A stretch of DNA of 64,000 bases from Embleya scabrispora (GTDB taxonomy: Bacteria; Actinomycetota; Actinomycetes; Streptomycetales; Streptomycetaceae), in the NCBI RefSeq assembly GCF_002024165.1, contig NZ_MWQN01000002.1, positions 1 to 64,000 on the forward strand, written 5' to 3'. Numbering within the stretch: the first letter of the stretch is position 1; each line of letters opens with the position of its first letter. The translations under genes were made by a program, and so were the position numbers. Of the stretch, positions 8,230-16,611 are shown piece by piece. The notes below the pieces were generated by a model. The model had not been told where the DNA came from and did no database searches. It worked only from the letters and a program-made list of their open reading frames with translations.

Positions 8230-9310
8230 CACTGCCCGCAGCACGGGCCACGGGGCCGGTCGCGGCGCGAAGCGGGGGCGGGGCGCAGGCGCGGGACGCG
8301 GAGCCGGGCGCAAGGCCGGGGCGCGGGGCCGGGCGCGAGCCGCGCGGGACACGAGGCGGGCGCGGCACAGCGCGACGCGAAAAGCGCGGCGCGAAGCGGG
8401 AGCGGGGCGCAGGGCCGGGGCGCGGGGCCGGGCGCAAGGCGGGGGCGGGGTCGGGCGCGGCACGGGACTCGGGGCCAATCGCGGCGCAAGGCGGAGGCGG
8501 GGCGCAGGCGCGGGACGCGGAGCCGGGCACAGGACCGGGCGCGAGCCGCGCGGGACACGAGACGGGCGCGGCACAGCGCGACGCGAAAAGCCCGGCGCGA
8601 CACGGCACGACACGAAAGGCGCGGCGCGAAGCGGGAGCGGGGCGCGGGACGCAGGGCCGGGCGCAAGGCGGGGGCGCGGGGTCGGGCGCGGCACGGGACT
8701 CGGGGCCAATCGCGGCGCAAGGCGGAGGCGGGGCGCAGGCGCGGGACGCGGAGCCGGGCACAGGACCGGGCGCGAGCCGCGCGGGACACGAGACGGGCGC
8801 GGCACAGCGCGACGCGAAAAGCCCGGCGCGACACGGCACGACACGAAAAGCGCGGCGCGAAGCGGGAGCGGGGCGCAGGACCGGGGCGCGGGACGCAGGG
8901 CCGGGCGCAAGACGGGGGCGCGGGGTCGGGCGCGGCACGGGACGCGGGGCCAATCGCGGCACGAGGCGCAGGCGCGGGACGCGGAGCCGGGCACAGGGCC
9001 GGGCGCGAGCCGCGCGGGACATGAGACGGGCGCGACACAGCGCGACGCGAAAAGCCCGGCGCGGCACGACACAACGCGAAAGACCCGACGCAGCACGACT
9101 CGACGCGAAAGACCCGACCCGGCACTGCGCGAGGCGAAAGACCCGGCGCGACGCGACGCGAAAGGCTGGGAGCAGAGGATGAGTCCTGGCGAAGGACGGT
9201 CAGGCATGAGGCTCAGGGGCGAAGCTCCGGGCTTGGGGCCGGGCGTGGAGCACGAGTTCGGGCGCGGGGCGCGAGGAGTGAAGCACGGGATGGGGCGGTT
9301 CGCGACGTGG
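8230..9310. repeat. Degenerate tandem array, units of about 231-244 bp
   Basis: The region is built from a few words (GCGGGACGCGG, GCGCGAAGCGGG, GGGCGCGAGCC) and repeats at larger scale. The landmark CACGGGAC-(T/G)C-GGGGCCAATCGCGGC occurs at about 8461, 8692 and 8936, spacing 231 and 244 bp, with a partial older copy before 8400. All six frames are open and Arg/Ala/Gly-rich, with no recognisable domain, so I call no gene here. Confidence 0.8.
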
Positions 9311-9401
9311 AATGCCGGCGAGGCTTGACGCGAGACGCCGCGCAACACGATGCGCGAAACGGTACGAGAGGCGAAGCGCCGCGCTACGCAAAGCGGTGCG
9401 G

Positions 9402-9757
9402 GACGCGAAGCGGCACGCCACGCGCAGCGGCACGGGACGCGAGGCGGTGCGCTACGAGGCGGTGCGCTACGCGAAGCGGTGCGGGACGCGAAGCGGTGCG
9501 CCACGCGAAGCGGCACGGGACGCGAAGCGGTGCGCTACGCGAAGCGGTGCACTACGCGAAGCGGTGCGGGACGCGAAGCGGTGCGGGACGCGAAGCGGTG
9601 CGGGACGCGAAGCGGTGCGGGACGCGAAGCGGTGCGGGACGCGAAGCGGTGCGGGACGCGAAGCGGTGCGGGACGCGAAGCGGTGCGGGACGCGAAGCGG
9701 TGCGCTACGCGAGGTGGTGCGGGACGCGAAGCGGTGCGCTACGCGAGGTGGTGCGTT
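9402..9757. repeat. 17-bp minisatellite, about 21 copies
   Basis: The unit is ACGCGAAGCGGTGCGGG. Eight consecutive perfect copies start at about 9554 and repeat every 17 bp to about 9690. Variant copies (GCGCT, GCGCC or CACGGG ends, GAGGTGG cores) flank them. The period is not a multiple of three, so each frame reads the same 17-residue periodic peptide, which argues against coding. Confidence 0.9.
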
Positions 9758-9934
9758 CCGTGGGTCGGCGTGCGACGCGACGCGGCACGTGGTCCCAGGC
9801 CAGGCGCGACGCGCGGTGAGGCGCCGCCTCTGCGGCGACCCGCGGCGGCGCGAGACGGGAAGCGGTGCGCCCCGAGCCGACGTGTGACGCGAGGTCGGGC
9901 GCGGTCCGAGTGGGCTTGGTGCGGGGTCGGGTGG

Positions 9935-10594
9935 TCAGTGGGATGGCGTTGGGGGGTGGTAGATGGCGTTGAGCCAGATGTGGAGCAGGGTGGTTACTGC
10001 TTCCGGTTCGGACAGGGAGGGTTGTTCGGCGGCGAACGTGGCCAGGAGGACTCGTTCGTTCATCGAGGTGAGTGCGATGGCCAGGTCTCGGGCCGGGGGG
10101 CCTTCGGGGGCGGCGCCCCGGGTGCGTTCGGCGGTGATGGCCGCCGTGGCTCGGCGGATCCAGTTCTCCATGACGCGGGCCCACAGCTCCTGTACCTCGC
10201 GGTTGGTGCCGTGGGCTCGGGCTGCGGCCAGGGTGACCGCGCGGTGGGCCTGGAAGGTCGCGAAGAAGGCGGCGATCGTCGATCGCCAGTGGGCCGTCGG
10301 GTCCGCCGGCAGGTCTTCGAGCATGCCCTCCGAGCCCGCGTCGGCCTCGGCGACCACCCGGTCGATCAGGCTGAGCAGGACCGCCTCCTTGGAGGCGAAG
10401 TAGAAGTAGAAGGTGGGTCGCGAGATGCCCGCCCCGCGGGCCAGGTCGTCGATGGAGATCTCGTCCAGGCCGCGCCCGCCGAGCAGTCGCTCCGCGGTGG
10501 CGAGGATGGCCCGCTCCCGATCGTCGCCCGAGGGACGCGAGTCGCGCCGGCCCCGACGCGGGCGGATGCTGTCCTTGGCGGGGGTCTCGGTCAC
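9935..10594 (-). CDS. TetR-family repressor, EthR-like
   Basis: The 219-residue protein starts at GTG 10594. Residues about 25-75 form a TetR DNA-binding domain (ERAILATAERLL, then DDLARGAGISRPTFYFYFASKEAVL). The FYFYFASKE form of helix 3/4 and the 219-residue length match the EthR group. The C-terminal part (FATFQAHRAVTLAA, ELWARVMENWIRR) is the ligand-binding helical bundle. It is divergent from a flavin monooxygenase very like EthA, the arrangement of ethR-ethA in Mycobacterium, so it probably represses that gene. Confidence 0.88.
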   Translation of the reverse strand: MTETPAKDSIRPRRGRRDSRPSGDDRERAILATAERLLGGRGLDEISIDDLARGAGISRPTFYFYFASKEAVLLSLIDRVVAEADAGSEGMLEDLPADPTAHWRSTIAAFFATFQAHRAVTLAAARAHGTNREVQELWARVMENWIRRATAAITAERTRGAAPEGPPARDLAIALTSMNERVLLATFAAEQPSLSEPEAVTTLLHIWLNAIYHPPTPSH

Positions 10595-10611
10595 CCCCGA
10601 ACCCTATCGCC

Positions 10612-10664
10612 CGTCGAACGCCTCGACACTGTGTTGACCGACTCGACGCGACGTCGATACCGTT
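10612..10664. promoter_or_regulatory. Candidate EthR-type operator in the divergent promoter region
   Basis: The intergenic DNA contains repeated GTCGA/TCGAC words: GTCGAAC at about 10613, CTCGACACTGTGTTGAC at about 10622, ACTCGACGCGACGTCGATA at about 10641. Phased TCGAC/GTCGATA and GTTGAC words also make up the long mycobacterial ethR-ethA operator as I recall it. Confidence 0.45.
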
Positions 10665-10764
10665 GCCTACGCTACCGCCCGGTAGCCGCGCGCCGCACCG
10701 GCGTTCGTTCGGATGTCGCACCCGTCGCCCGTTGTCGGGCGCCCCTCGCGGAATGGGGAACGGC

Positions 10765-12378
10765 ATGGCCAGGGAACACGTCGACGTACTGATCGTCGGG
10801 GCGGGTCTGTCCGGCATCGGCGCCGCCTGCCGCCTGCGCCGACACTCCCCGGGCAAGTCCGTACTGATCCTGGAGGGCCGCGACGCGATCGGCGGCACGT
10901 GGGACATCTTCCGCTACCCCGGGATCCGTTCCGACTCGGACATGCACACCCTCGGCTACTCCTTCCGGCCGTGGTCCGCGAACGAGGCGATCGCCGACGG
11001 CGCGACGATCCGCGACTACATCCGCGACACGGCGCGCGAACACGGCGTGGATGGGCTGGTGCGCTTCGGGCATCGGGTGCTCGGCGCGGAGTGGTCGGGC
11101 GGCGAGGCCCGGTGGACGGTACGCGCCCGGCGGCCGATCGCGCCCCCGACGCAGGCACCCGTGGCGACGCCGATATCGGCACCGATATCCATACCGACGC
11201 CGACGCCATCGCCGAGCCCGGCCGACAAGACCGCATCCGATCCGGGCGACGAGGCGAGTGCCACCGAAGTCGTCGAGTTGACCTGCTCGTTCCTGTTCGT
11301 GTGCACCGGCTACTACCGCTACGACGAGGGCTACACCCCCGACTTCCCCGGCATCGAGAACTTCGCCGGAACCGTCGTACACCCACAGGCGTGGCCCGAG
11401 GATCTGGACTACACCGACAAGCGGGTGGTGGTCATCGGCAGCGGCGCCACCGCCGTCACCCTGGTCCCCTCCATGGCCGACACCGCCGCGCACGTGACCA
11501 TGCTCCAGCGCTCGCCCACCTACGTGATGGCGCTGCCCGCGCGCGACGCGATGGGCCGACGGCTGCGTCGGGTGTTGCCGGACCGCGCCGCGCTGCCGCT
11601 GATCCGGGCCAAGAACGTCGGCCTCACCATGCTCGCCTTCCACCTCTCGCGCAGCGCGCCGAGGCTGATGAAGTCCGTGCTGCGCAGGGGCGCCATCCGG
11701 CAACTGCCCGAAGGCTACGACGTGGACACCCACTTCGCGCCGCGCTACGACCCGTGGGACCAGCGCATGTGCTTCGTGCCCGACGGCGACCTGTTCGCCG
11801 CGCTGCGCGGCGGCCGGGCCTCGATCGTCACCGACACCATCGCCGGCTTCACCCGGACCGGACTGCGTCTGGACTCGGGCGCCGAATTGCCCGCCGACAT
11901 CGTGGTCACCGCGACCGGCCTGAATCTGCTGGCCATCGGCGGCATGACACTGACCGTCGACGGGACCCCGATCGAACTGTCCCGGACCGTCGCCTACAAG
12001 GGCATGATGCTCTCCGGCGTGCCCAACTTCGCCCTGGCCCTCGGCTACACCAACGCCTCGTGGACGCTCAAGTGCGACCTGGTCAGCCGCTACGTCTGCC
12101 GGCTGCTCAACCACATGGACGCGCACGGCTACCAGGTGTGCATGCCCCAGGCCCCGCCCGCCGACGCGCCGCTCGAACCGCTGCTCGACCTGAAGTCCGG
12201 CTATGTACTGCGCGGCACCGCGATGTTGCCCAAGCAGGGCCCGACCGCGCCGTGGCGGCTGCACCAGAACTACCCGCGCGACGTGCTGCTGCTCAGGCAC
12301 GGTTCGCTCCAGGACCGGGGCATGCGCTTCGGCCGCGCCGCCGCCCGGCCGCGCGCGGTCGATACCAGCACGCGCTGA
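10765..12378 (+). CDS. EthA-like flavin monooxygenase (Baeyer-Villiger type)
   Basis: The 537-residue enzyme shows the FAD Rossmann motif VLIVGAGLSGIGAA near residue 7 and the near-invariant GGTWDIFRYPGIRSDSDM around 42-59. The NADPH Rossmann motif VVVIGSGATAVTL lies near residue 225. Close matches run through PEGYDV, WDQRMCFVPDGDLF, ATGLNL, KGMMLSGVPN and GYTNASWTLKCDLVSRYVCRLL, as in EthA. It should insert oxygen into ketones or oxidise thioamides using NADPH and O2. A Thr/Pro/Ser-rich insertion (about residues 128-172) between the first FAD half and strand ELTCSFLFVCTGYY is absent from EthA and probably a surface loop. ATG 10753 is an alternative start. Confidence 0.92.
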   Translation: MAREHVDVLIVGAGLSGIGAACRLRRHSPGKSVLILEGRDAIGGTWDIFRYPGIRSDSDMHTLGYSFRPWSANEAIADGATIRDYIRDTAREHGVDGLVRFGHRVLGAEWSGGEARWTVRARRPIAPPTQAPVATPISAPISIPTPTPSPSPADKTASDPGDEASATEVVELTCSFLFVCTGYYRYDEGYTPDFPGIENFAGTVVHPQAWPEDLDYTDKRVVVIGSGATAVTLVPSMADTAAHVTMLQRSPTYVMALPARDAMGRRLRRVLPDRAALPLIRAKNVGLTMLAFHLSRSAPRLMKSVLRRGAIRQLPEGYDVDTHFAPRYDPWDQRMCFVPDGDLFAALRGGRASIVTDTIAGFTRTGLRLDSGAELPADIVVTATGLNLLAIGGMTLTVDGTPIELSRTVAYKGMMLSGVPNFALALGYTNASWTLKCDLVSRYVCRLLNHMDAHGYQVCMPQAPPADAPLEPLLDLKSGYVLRGTAMLPKQGPTAPWRLHQNYPRDVLLLRHGSLQDRGMRFGRAAARPRAVDTSTR

Positions 12379-12404
12379 ACGCCCGGCCGGCCGCGCGTGT
12401 ACGG

Positions 12405-12884
12405 TCAGCCGCGCGGTGCGCTGCGGCTTGCGCGCCGGAGGATCCACGGGACGGTCAGGTGGTGGATCGGCGCGATCGCGCCCCACACCACGCGGCCGAT
12501 ACGCCGCTCGTGGCGCACCCGGGTGATCCACACGACACCGTCGTCCCGGACCAGCAGCGTGTTGTGCGCGGTGACCAGGCGTGAACTCGCGGTCACGGTG
12601 CACGAGTCGGCGTCGGACGTGGCGATCGACCAGCCCAGCACGTGCGTCGGCGACGGCCGCGGTCCCAGCCGCAACCCGAGCACGAGGGTCCACCCGATCA
12701 GCAACAACCCGCGAAACACGGCCGGCGACCCCTCGAACGCCGCCCGGGCCCACTGCTCGGGGGTACGAGCACGAGCCGTCGCCGTGCCGAGCTCGAACGC
12801 CGAGGCGTATCGAGCCCCCGGCAACTCCGCGCCCGGCGCCGGCACGTCCGGCACCACGATCCGCCGCACCCGCGCGCCACCCAC
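12405..12884 (-). CDS. DUF2867-like protein
   Basis: About 159 residues from GTG 12884, which follows a GGAGG ribosome-binding site. The pattern [13 protein letters not shown], a hydrophobic helix ([13 protein letters not shown]), then [19 protein letters not shown] and a C-terminal [18 protein letters not shown] resembles DUF2867 proteins, SRPBCC-like folds of unknown function in Streptomyces. The family assignment is from memory and moderate. It is convergent to the monooxygenase and 26 nt from its stop. Confidence 0.65.
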   Translation of the reverse strand: MGGARVRRIVVPDVPAPGAELPGARYASAFELGTATARARTPEQWARAAFEGSPAVFRGLLLIGWTLVLGLRLGPRPSPTHVLGWSIATSDADSCTVTASSRLVTAHNTLLVRDDGVVWITRVRHERRIGRVVWGAIAPIHHLTVPWILRRASRSAPRG

Positions 12885-12895
12885 GAAGCATCCTC

Positions 12896-12932
12896 CCGAC
12901 ACCGACCACCGACCACCGACCACCGATCCGGT
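12896..12932. repeat. Short tandem repeat CCGACCA
   Basis: Five or six imperfect copies of a 7-8 bp word (ACCGACC, ACCACCG) lie just upstream of the DUF2867-like start, overlapping its presumed promoter spacer. Confidence 0.5.
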
Positions 12933-13033
12933 CGATCCTAGGGCGTGTCCGGCCCGGATTCGGCGCGGCCCGTCGTTCATTCGCCCTCGTCACACCCTCT
13001 TCTCCGGGGCGGGGCTCGCCTATCGTGGGTTTC

Positions 13034-14206
13034 ATGGACAGTCTGTCGGAGCCCATCGCCGAGAATGTCGATCCGCTGCGCGCGCTCACGTTGGACACGC
13101 TGCGTCGGCGCACGAGCATGAAGTGGCACGCCTACCCGGAGGATGTACTTCCGCTGTGGGTGGCCGAGTTGGACGTCCCTCTGGCCGAGCCGATCATCCA
13201 GGCCGTGACCGATGCCGTCCGACTCGGCGACACGGGATATGCCGCCGGTTGCGAATACGCCACCGCCCTGGCCGACTTCGCGGCCAAACGCTGGGGATGG
13301 CACTCGCTCGCGGTCGAGCGTACGGCGATCGTGCCGGACGTGATGCAGGGTGTCGTCGAGATGCTCAAACTGGTCACCGGGCCGGGCGATCGGGTCGTGG
13401 TCAACTCGCCCGTGTATCCGCCGTTCTACATGTTCCTGACGCACATGGATCGACAGGTCGTGGAGGCCCCGCTCGGCGCGGACCACCGGATCGACCTCGA
13501 CGTACTGGCCGACACCTTCCGTACCGCGACGGCCGCCGGCGGCCGGGTCGCCTATCTGCTGTGCAGCCCGCACAACCCGACCGGGACGGTGCACACCGAG
13601 GCCGAACTGTCCGCCGTGGCCGCGCTGTCCGCCGAACACGGGGTACGTGTCGTGGCCGACGAGATCCACGCGCCGCTGGCGCCGCCGGACCGGTACGTGC
13701 CGTACCTGAGTGTCCCGGGCACCGCCGACGGCCTGTCGCTGATGTCCGCGTCCAAGGGTTGGAACCTGGCCGGACTCAAGGCCGCGCTCGCCATCGCCGG
13801 CCCTGGCGCCGCCGAGGAACTGGCCACGCTGCCCGAGGAGGTGAGCCACGGCCCCAGCCATGTCGGCGTGATCGCGCACACCGCCGCGCTGCGCGACGGT
13901 GTCGGCTGGCTGGACGCCCTCCTGGCCGGACTCGCGGCGAATCGGCGGCTCCTGGCCGACCTGCTCGCCGAACACCTGCCGGCCGTGCGCTACACCCCCG
14001 CCGAAAGCACCTACCTGGCCTGGCTCGACTGCCGCGACCTCGGTCTCGGCGACCGCCCGGCGGCGTACTTCCTCGACCAGGCCAAAGTGGCGCTGACCTG
14101 CGGCGTCGACTTCGGCACCGGCGGCGCGGGACACGCCCGGCTCAACCTCGGCACCCACCCGGACATCGTCACCGACGCGATCCGCCGGATGGCCGCCGCG
14201 CTCTGA
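13034..14206 (+). CDS. MalY/PatB-type PLP aminotransferase or C-S lyase (first copy)
   Basis: The 390-residue fold type I PLP enzyme begins at ATG 13034. It shows the MalY/PatB opening ([24 protein letters not shown]), PHNPTG near residue 178, VADEIHAPL (PLP Asp) near 208 and the Schiff-base Lys in [12 protein letters not shown] near 240. Members act as cystathionine beta-lyases or broad aminotransferases. The paralog at 47393 lies on the other side of the NRPS cluster. Whether this copy belongs to the cluster is uncertain because it precedes the pathway regulator. Confidence 0.88.
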   Translation: MDSLSEPIAENVDPLRALTLDTLRRRTSMKWHAYPEDVLPLWVAELDVPLAEPIIQAVTDAVRLGDTGYAAGCEYATALADFAAKRWGWHSLAVERTAIVPDVMQGVVEMLKLVTGPGDRVVVNSPVYPPFYMFLTHMDRQVVEAPLGADHRIDLDVLADTFRTATAAGGRVAYLLCSPHNPTGTVHTEAELSAVAALSAEHGVRVVADEIHAPLAPPDRYVPYLSVPGTADGLSLMSASKGWNLAGLKAALAIAGPGAAEELATLPEEVSHGPSHVGVIAHTAALRDGVGWLDALLAGLAANRRLLADLLAEHLPAVRYTPAESTYLAWLDCRDLGLGDRPAAYFLDQAKVALTCGVDFGTGGAGHARLNLGTHPDIVTDAIRRMAAAL

Positions 14207-14264
14207 CCGGCACACCCGTCGCCGGCATGGCCGATCCGCGCCGACTCGGCCGCCCGGCGGGCGC

Positions 14265-14876
14265 TCAGTCCGCGCGGTTCTGGCCGGCCAGATGCTCCAG
14301 CGCGTGCAGCAGGTACGCGGCGGAGGGGTCGGTACGGTCGGTGCGCAGCGCCCACAGCGCGACCTCGGTCGGGAACTGGATGTCGGCGAACGCGATCACC
14401 ACCCCGCTGCCGTCCAGGAACAGCCGACTGCGGGCGCTGCCCAGGTCGATCCAGGTCTCGGCGACCGCGAGGGCGGCGGCCTCGTCCGCGCAGGGCAGGT
14501 AGGCGAAGCGGCCGTCCACCAGGTCGGGCGGCAGGATCCGGGCGGCGCGGCGCACCCGGGCGAGGTGGGTCTCGAAGGCGTCCGTATGCTCCCGCGCGGT
14601 CCAGGGCAGCCGCGAACGCCACAGCAGGCAGGTGCACCAGGCGGTCACCAACGCCGCGTCCGGGTCGACGGCGGAGACCGCGCCGGGTCGGCCGGCGGCG
14701 TCGGGGTGTGGCCCGGTGCGCATCAGGTGTCCGGCCGCGACCCGCTCCACCACGGCGTCGGGCTGTTCCTCGCTCAACGATCCGATCCCGTTCTCGCTAC
14801 TCGCGCCGGAGCCGCCGGCGCCCGTCGGGCCACGCTGTACAGCACGGTAGCCGACGGGGGTCGCCGGGCCGCCCAC
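14265..14876 (-). CDS. Protein of unknown function
   Basis: About 203 residues from GTG 14876. The first 35 residues are Gly/Ser-rich and may be untranslated; a TTG at about 14777 (LSEEQPDAVVERVA) is a possible start. The remainder is a soluble alpha/beta protein: ALVTAWCTCLLWRSRLPWTARE, FAYLPCADEAAALAVAETWIDLGSARSRLFL, then VVIAFADIQFPTEVALWALRTD. No family is recognised. It is convergent to the aminotransferase, 58 bp from its stop. Confidence 0.6.
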   Translation of the reverse strand: MGGPATPVGYRAVQRGPTGAGGSGASSENGIGSLSEEQPDAVVERVAAGHLMRTGPHPDAAGRPGAVSAVDPDAALVTAWCTCLLWRSRLPWTAREHTDAFETHLARVRRAARILPPDLVDGRFAYLPCADEAAALAVAETWIDLGSARSRLFLDGSGVVIAFADIQFPTEVALWALRTDRTDPSAAYLLHALEHLAGQNRAD

Positions 14877-15274
14877 GCCCCTGCCGTGCCGATCCGCAGC
14901 GGCACCACGCGGCCCACCGCGTAGAGTAGTTGCCGCGTGACCGACGGGTCACGTGTCGGATTCGAAAGCTCGCATACACCACTCATGCAACAAGTGTCAC
15001 ATCGGCACCCCAACCAGACTTCGGGGCGGGGTGTTTGGCGCGTTTCAATCTGCCGGCATCGCCTTCCGCTCTCCTAGGGTGACTTTCTGGATGGGCAGTA
15101 CAACCATCTCCCCCGCCCATTCGTCGCCCGACCGACGTCGACCCGCGCCGGGAGAGCGCTCTACAAGAGCCCGAGGGCCTTCGGAACCCGGACGGGCCAC
15201 CTCACCCGGGGTGCGTCCGGGCAGTGCCGACAGTTTCCACACAGGAAAGGTTCGGTCCCTTGCAGCAGGTGAAC
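14877..15274 (+). promoter_or_regulatory. Upstream region of the pathway regulator
   Basis: This 398-bp gap holds a perfect dyad GTGACC-GACG-GGTCAC at about 14937-14952, a possible operator, and a TAGGGT -10-like box at about 15075. The TAGGGT lacks a clear -35. No gene is seen. The long leader before ATG 15275 suggests regulation of the downstream XRE/NTPase gene. Confidence 0.4.
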
Positions 15275-16570
15275 ATGGACGATCACACCGTGTCGTTCGG
15301 CGCCGCCCTGCGCCATCATCGTCGACAACAGGGCCTATCCCTGCGGCAGTTGGCCGGACTGGTGGCCTACAGTCCGGGCTGGCTGAGCAAGATAGAGAAC
15401 GGCATGTCGACACCGACCATGCAGTTGGCGCGTTTGTGCGACCGGGAACTCGCCGCCGAGGGGGTACTCGCCGCGTTGGCCGGTTCCGCGGCCGACGACC
15501 CCCCGCCCCGCCTGCGCCCGGCCCAACTCCCGCCCTCGACCGCGGGATTCGTCGGCCGTGAACGCGAACTCGAAGATCTCGACGCGCTCCTGGCACACAG
15601 TACGGAGACCGGCCTACCGCTGACGGTCGCCATCGACGGGCCCGCCGGCGTGGGCAAGAGCGCGCTGATGATCCGCTGGGCCGGCCAGGTCTCCGGGTCG
15701 TTTCCCGGCGGCGTGCTCTACCGCGACCTGCGCGGCTCCTCCCCCGATGCCGAACCGGTGCGTCCCACGGACGTGTTGGCCGACTTCCTGATCGCGCTGC
15801 GGGTGTGTCCGCCCGCCGTCCCGGCCGACCTGGAACAGCGCGCCGCGATGTTCCGCAGCCTGCTGGCCGGTCTGCGCATGCTGGTGGTCCTGGACAACGC
15901 GGCGGACTCCCGGCAGGTCACGCCCCTGCTGCCGGGAACCGCCGGTTGTGCCGCCGTGGTGACCAGCCGCCGCCGACTGACCGGAATCGCGGTGCGCGCC
16001 GGCGCGTCCAAGATCCCGCTCGGACCGATGTCGCCGGCCGAGTCGGTGGCGCTGCTGTGCGCGGTGGTCGGCCCCGATCGGGTACTCGCCGAGGCGGACG
16101 CGGCACGGAAGTTGGCTCGACACTGTGCCCATCTGCCGCTGGCCCTGCGGATCGCCGCCGAACGCCTGGCCACCCGACCGCACCGCTCGCTCGCCCTGCT
16201 CGCCGAGGAACTCGACGACGAGAAGGGCCGGTTGGATCTGCTGGCCGACGCCGACGACCCGCACCTCGCGCTGCGCGCCGCGTTCTTCGGGTCCTATCGC
16301 GACCTCGACCCGGAGGCCGCGCGGGCCTTTCGCCTGCTCGGCCTGCATCCGGACGGGCGCCTGGAGGCGTCCGTCGCCGCCGGGTTGATCGGCCGTCCGC
16401 TCGGACACACCCGCCGACTGCTGGAAAGCCTGGCCAGCGTGCACCTGTTGGAGGAGACCGGCCCCGACCGGTATCGCCTCGCCACCCTGCTGCGCGCGTA
16501 CGCGGCCGAACGCGCCGGCGACGAGGAGGCCCGGGTCGGCGCCGACGACCCCGGGCCGACGGCCCGCTGA
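15275..16570 (+). CDS. XRE helix-turn-helix / NB-ARC-like NTPase regulator
   Basis: The 431-residue protein has an N-terminal XRE HTH (GAALRHHRRQQGLSLRQLAGL, then SPGWLSKIENGMSTPT; residues 10-60). A signalling NTPase domain follows: Walker A G-P-A-G-V-G-K-S near residue 127, Walker B LRMLVVLDNA near 205, VVTSRRRLTG near 230 and CAHLPLALRIAAERL near 285. The C-terminal winged-helix part ends RYRLATLLRAYAAERA. The layout is that of AfsR/SARP-family relatives without a BTAD or TPR tail. It converges on the NRPS operon, so I infer a pathway regulator. ATG 15275 is used; GTG 15269 and TTG 15260 (after GGAAAGG) are alternatives. Confidence 0.85.
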   Translation: MDDHTVSFGAALRHHRRQQGLSLRQLAGLVAYSPGWLSKIENGMSTPTMQLARLCDRELAAEGVLAALAGSAADDPPPRLRPAQLPPSTAGFVGRERELEDLDALLAHSTETGLPLTVAIDGPAGVGKSALMIRWAGQVSGSFPGGVLYRDLRGSSPDAEPVRPTDVLADFLIALRVCPPAVPADLEQRAAMFRSLLAGLRMLVVLDNAADSRQVTPLLPGTAGCAAVVTSRRRLTGIAVRAGASKIPLGPMSPAESVALLCAVVGPDRVLAEADAARKLARHCAHLPLALRIAAERLATRPHRSLALLAEELDDEKGRLDLLADADDPHLALRAAFFGSYRDLDPEAARAFRLLGLHPDGRLEASVAAGLIGRPLGHTRRLLESLASVHLLEETGPDRYRLATLLRAYAAERAGDEEARVGADDPGPTAR

Positions 16571-16580
16571 CGTATCCGAC

Positions 16581-16611
16581 GGCGCCGGGCCGGGCCTGCT
16601 CACCCGGCGCC
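16581..16611. terminator. Bidirectional hairpin between regulator and NRPS operon
   Basis: GGCGCCGGG (16581-16589) pairs perfectly with CCCGGCGCC (16603-16611) across a 13-nt loop. The hairpin overlaps the stop codon of the minus-strand NRPS-C and lies 11 nt after the regulator stop, so it can end both convergent transcripts. No U-tract is present, as is usual in GC-rich actinomycetes. Confidence 0.55.

Noticed and set aside
9402-9757. The 17-bp array as a CRISPR array
   Set aside because: Units are contiguous with no unique spacers and there are no cas genes.
7943-9887. Several long Arg/Ala-rich open frames on both strands through the repeat region
   Set aside because: Frames are open in all phases because the repeats lack AT-rich stops, the 17-bp unit is out of phase with codons, and no start signal or domain is present.
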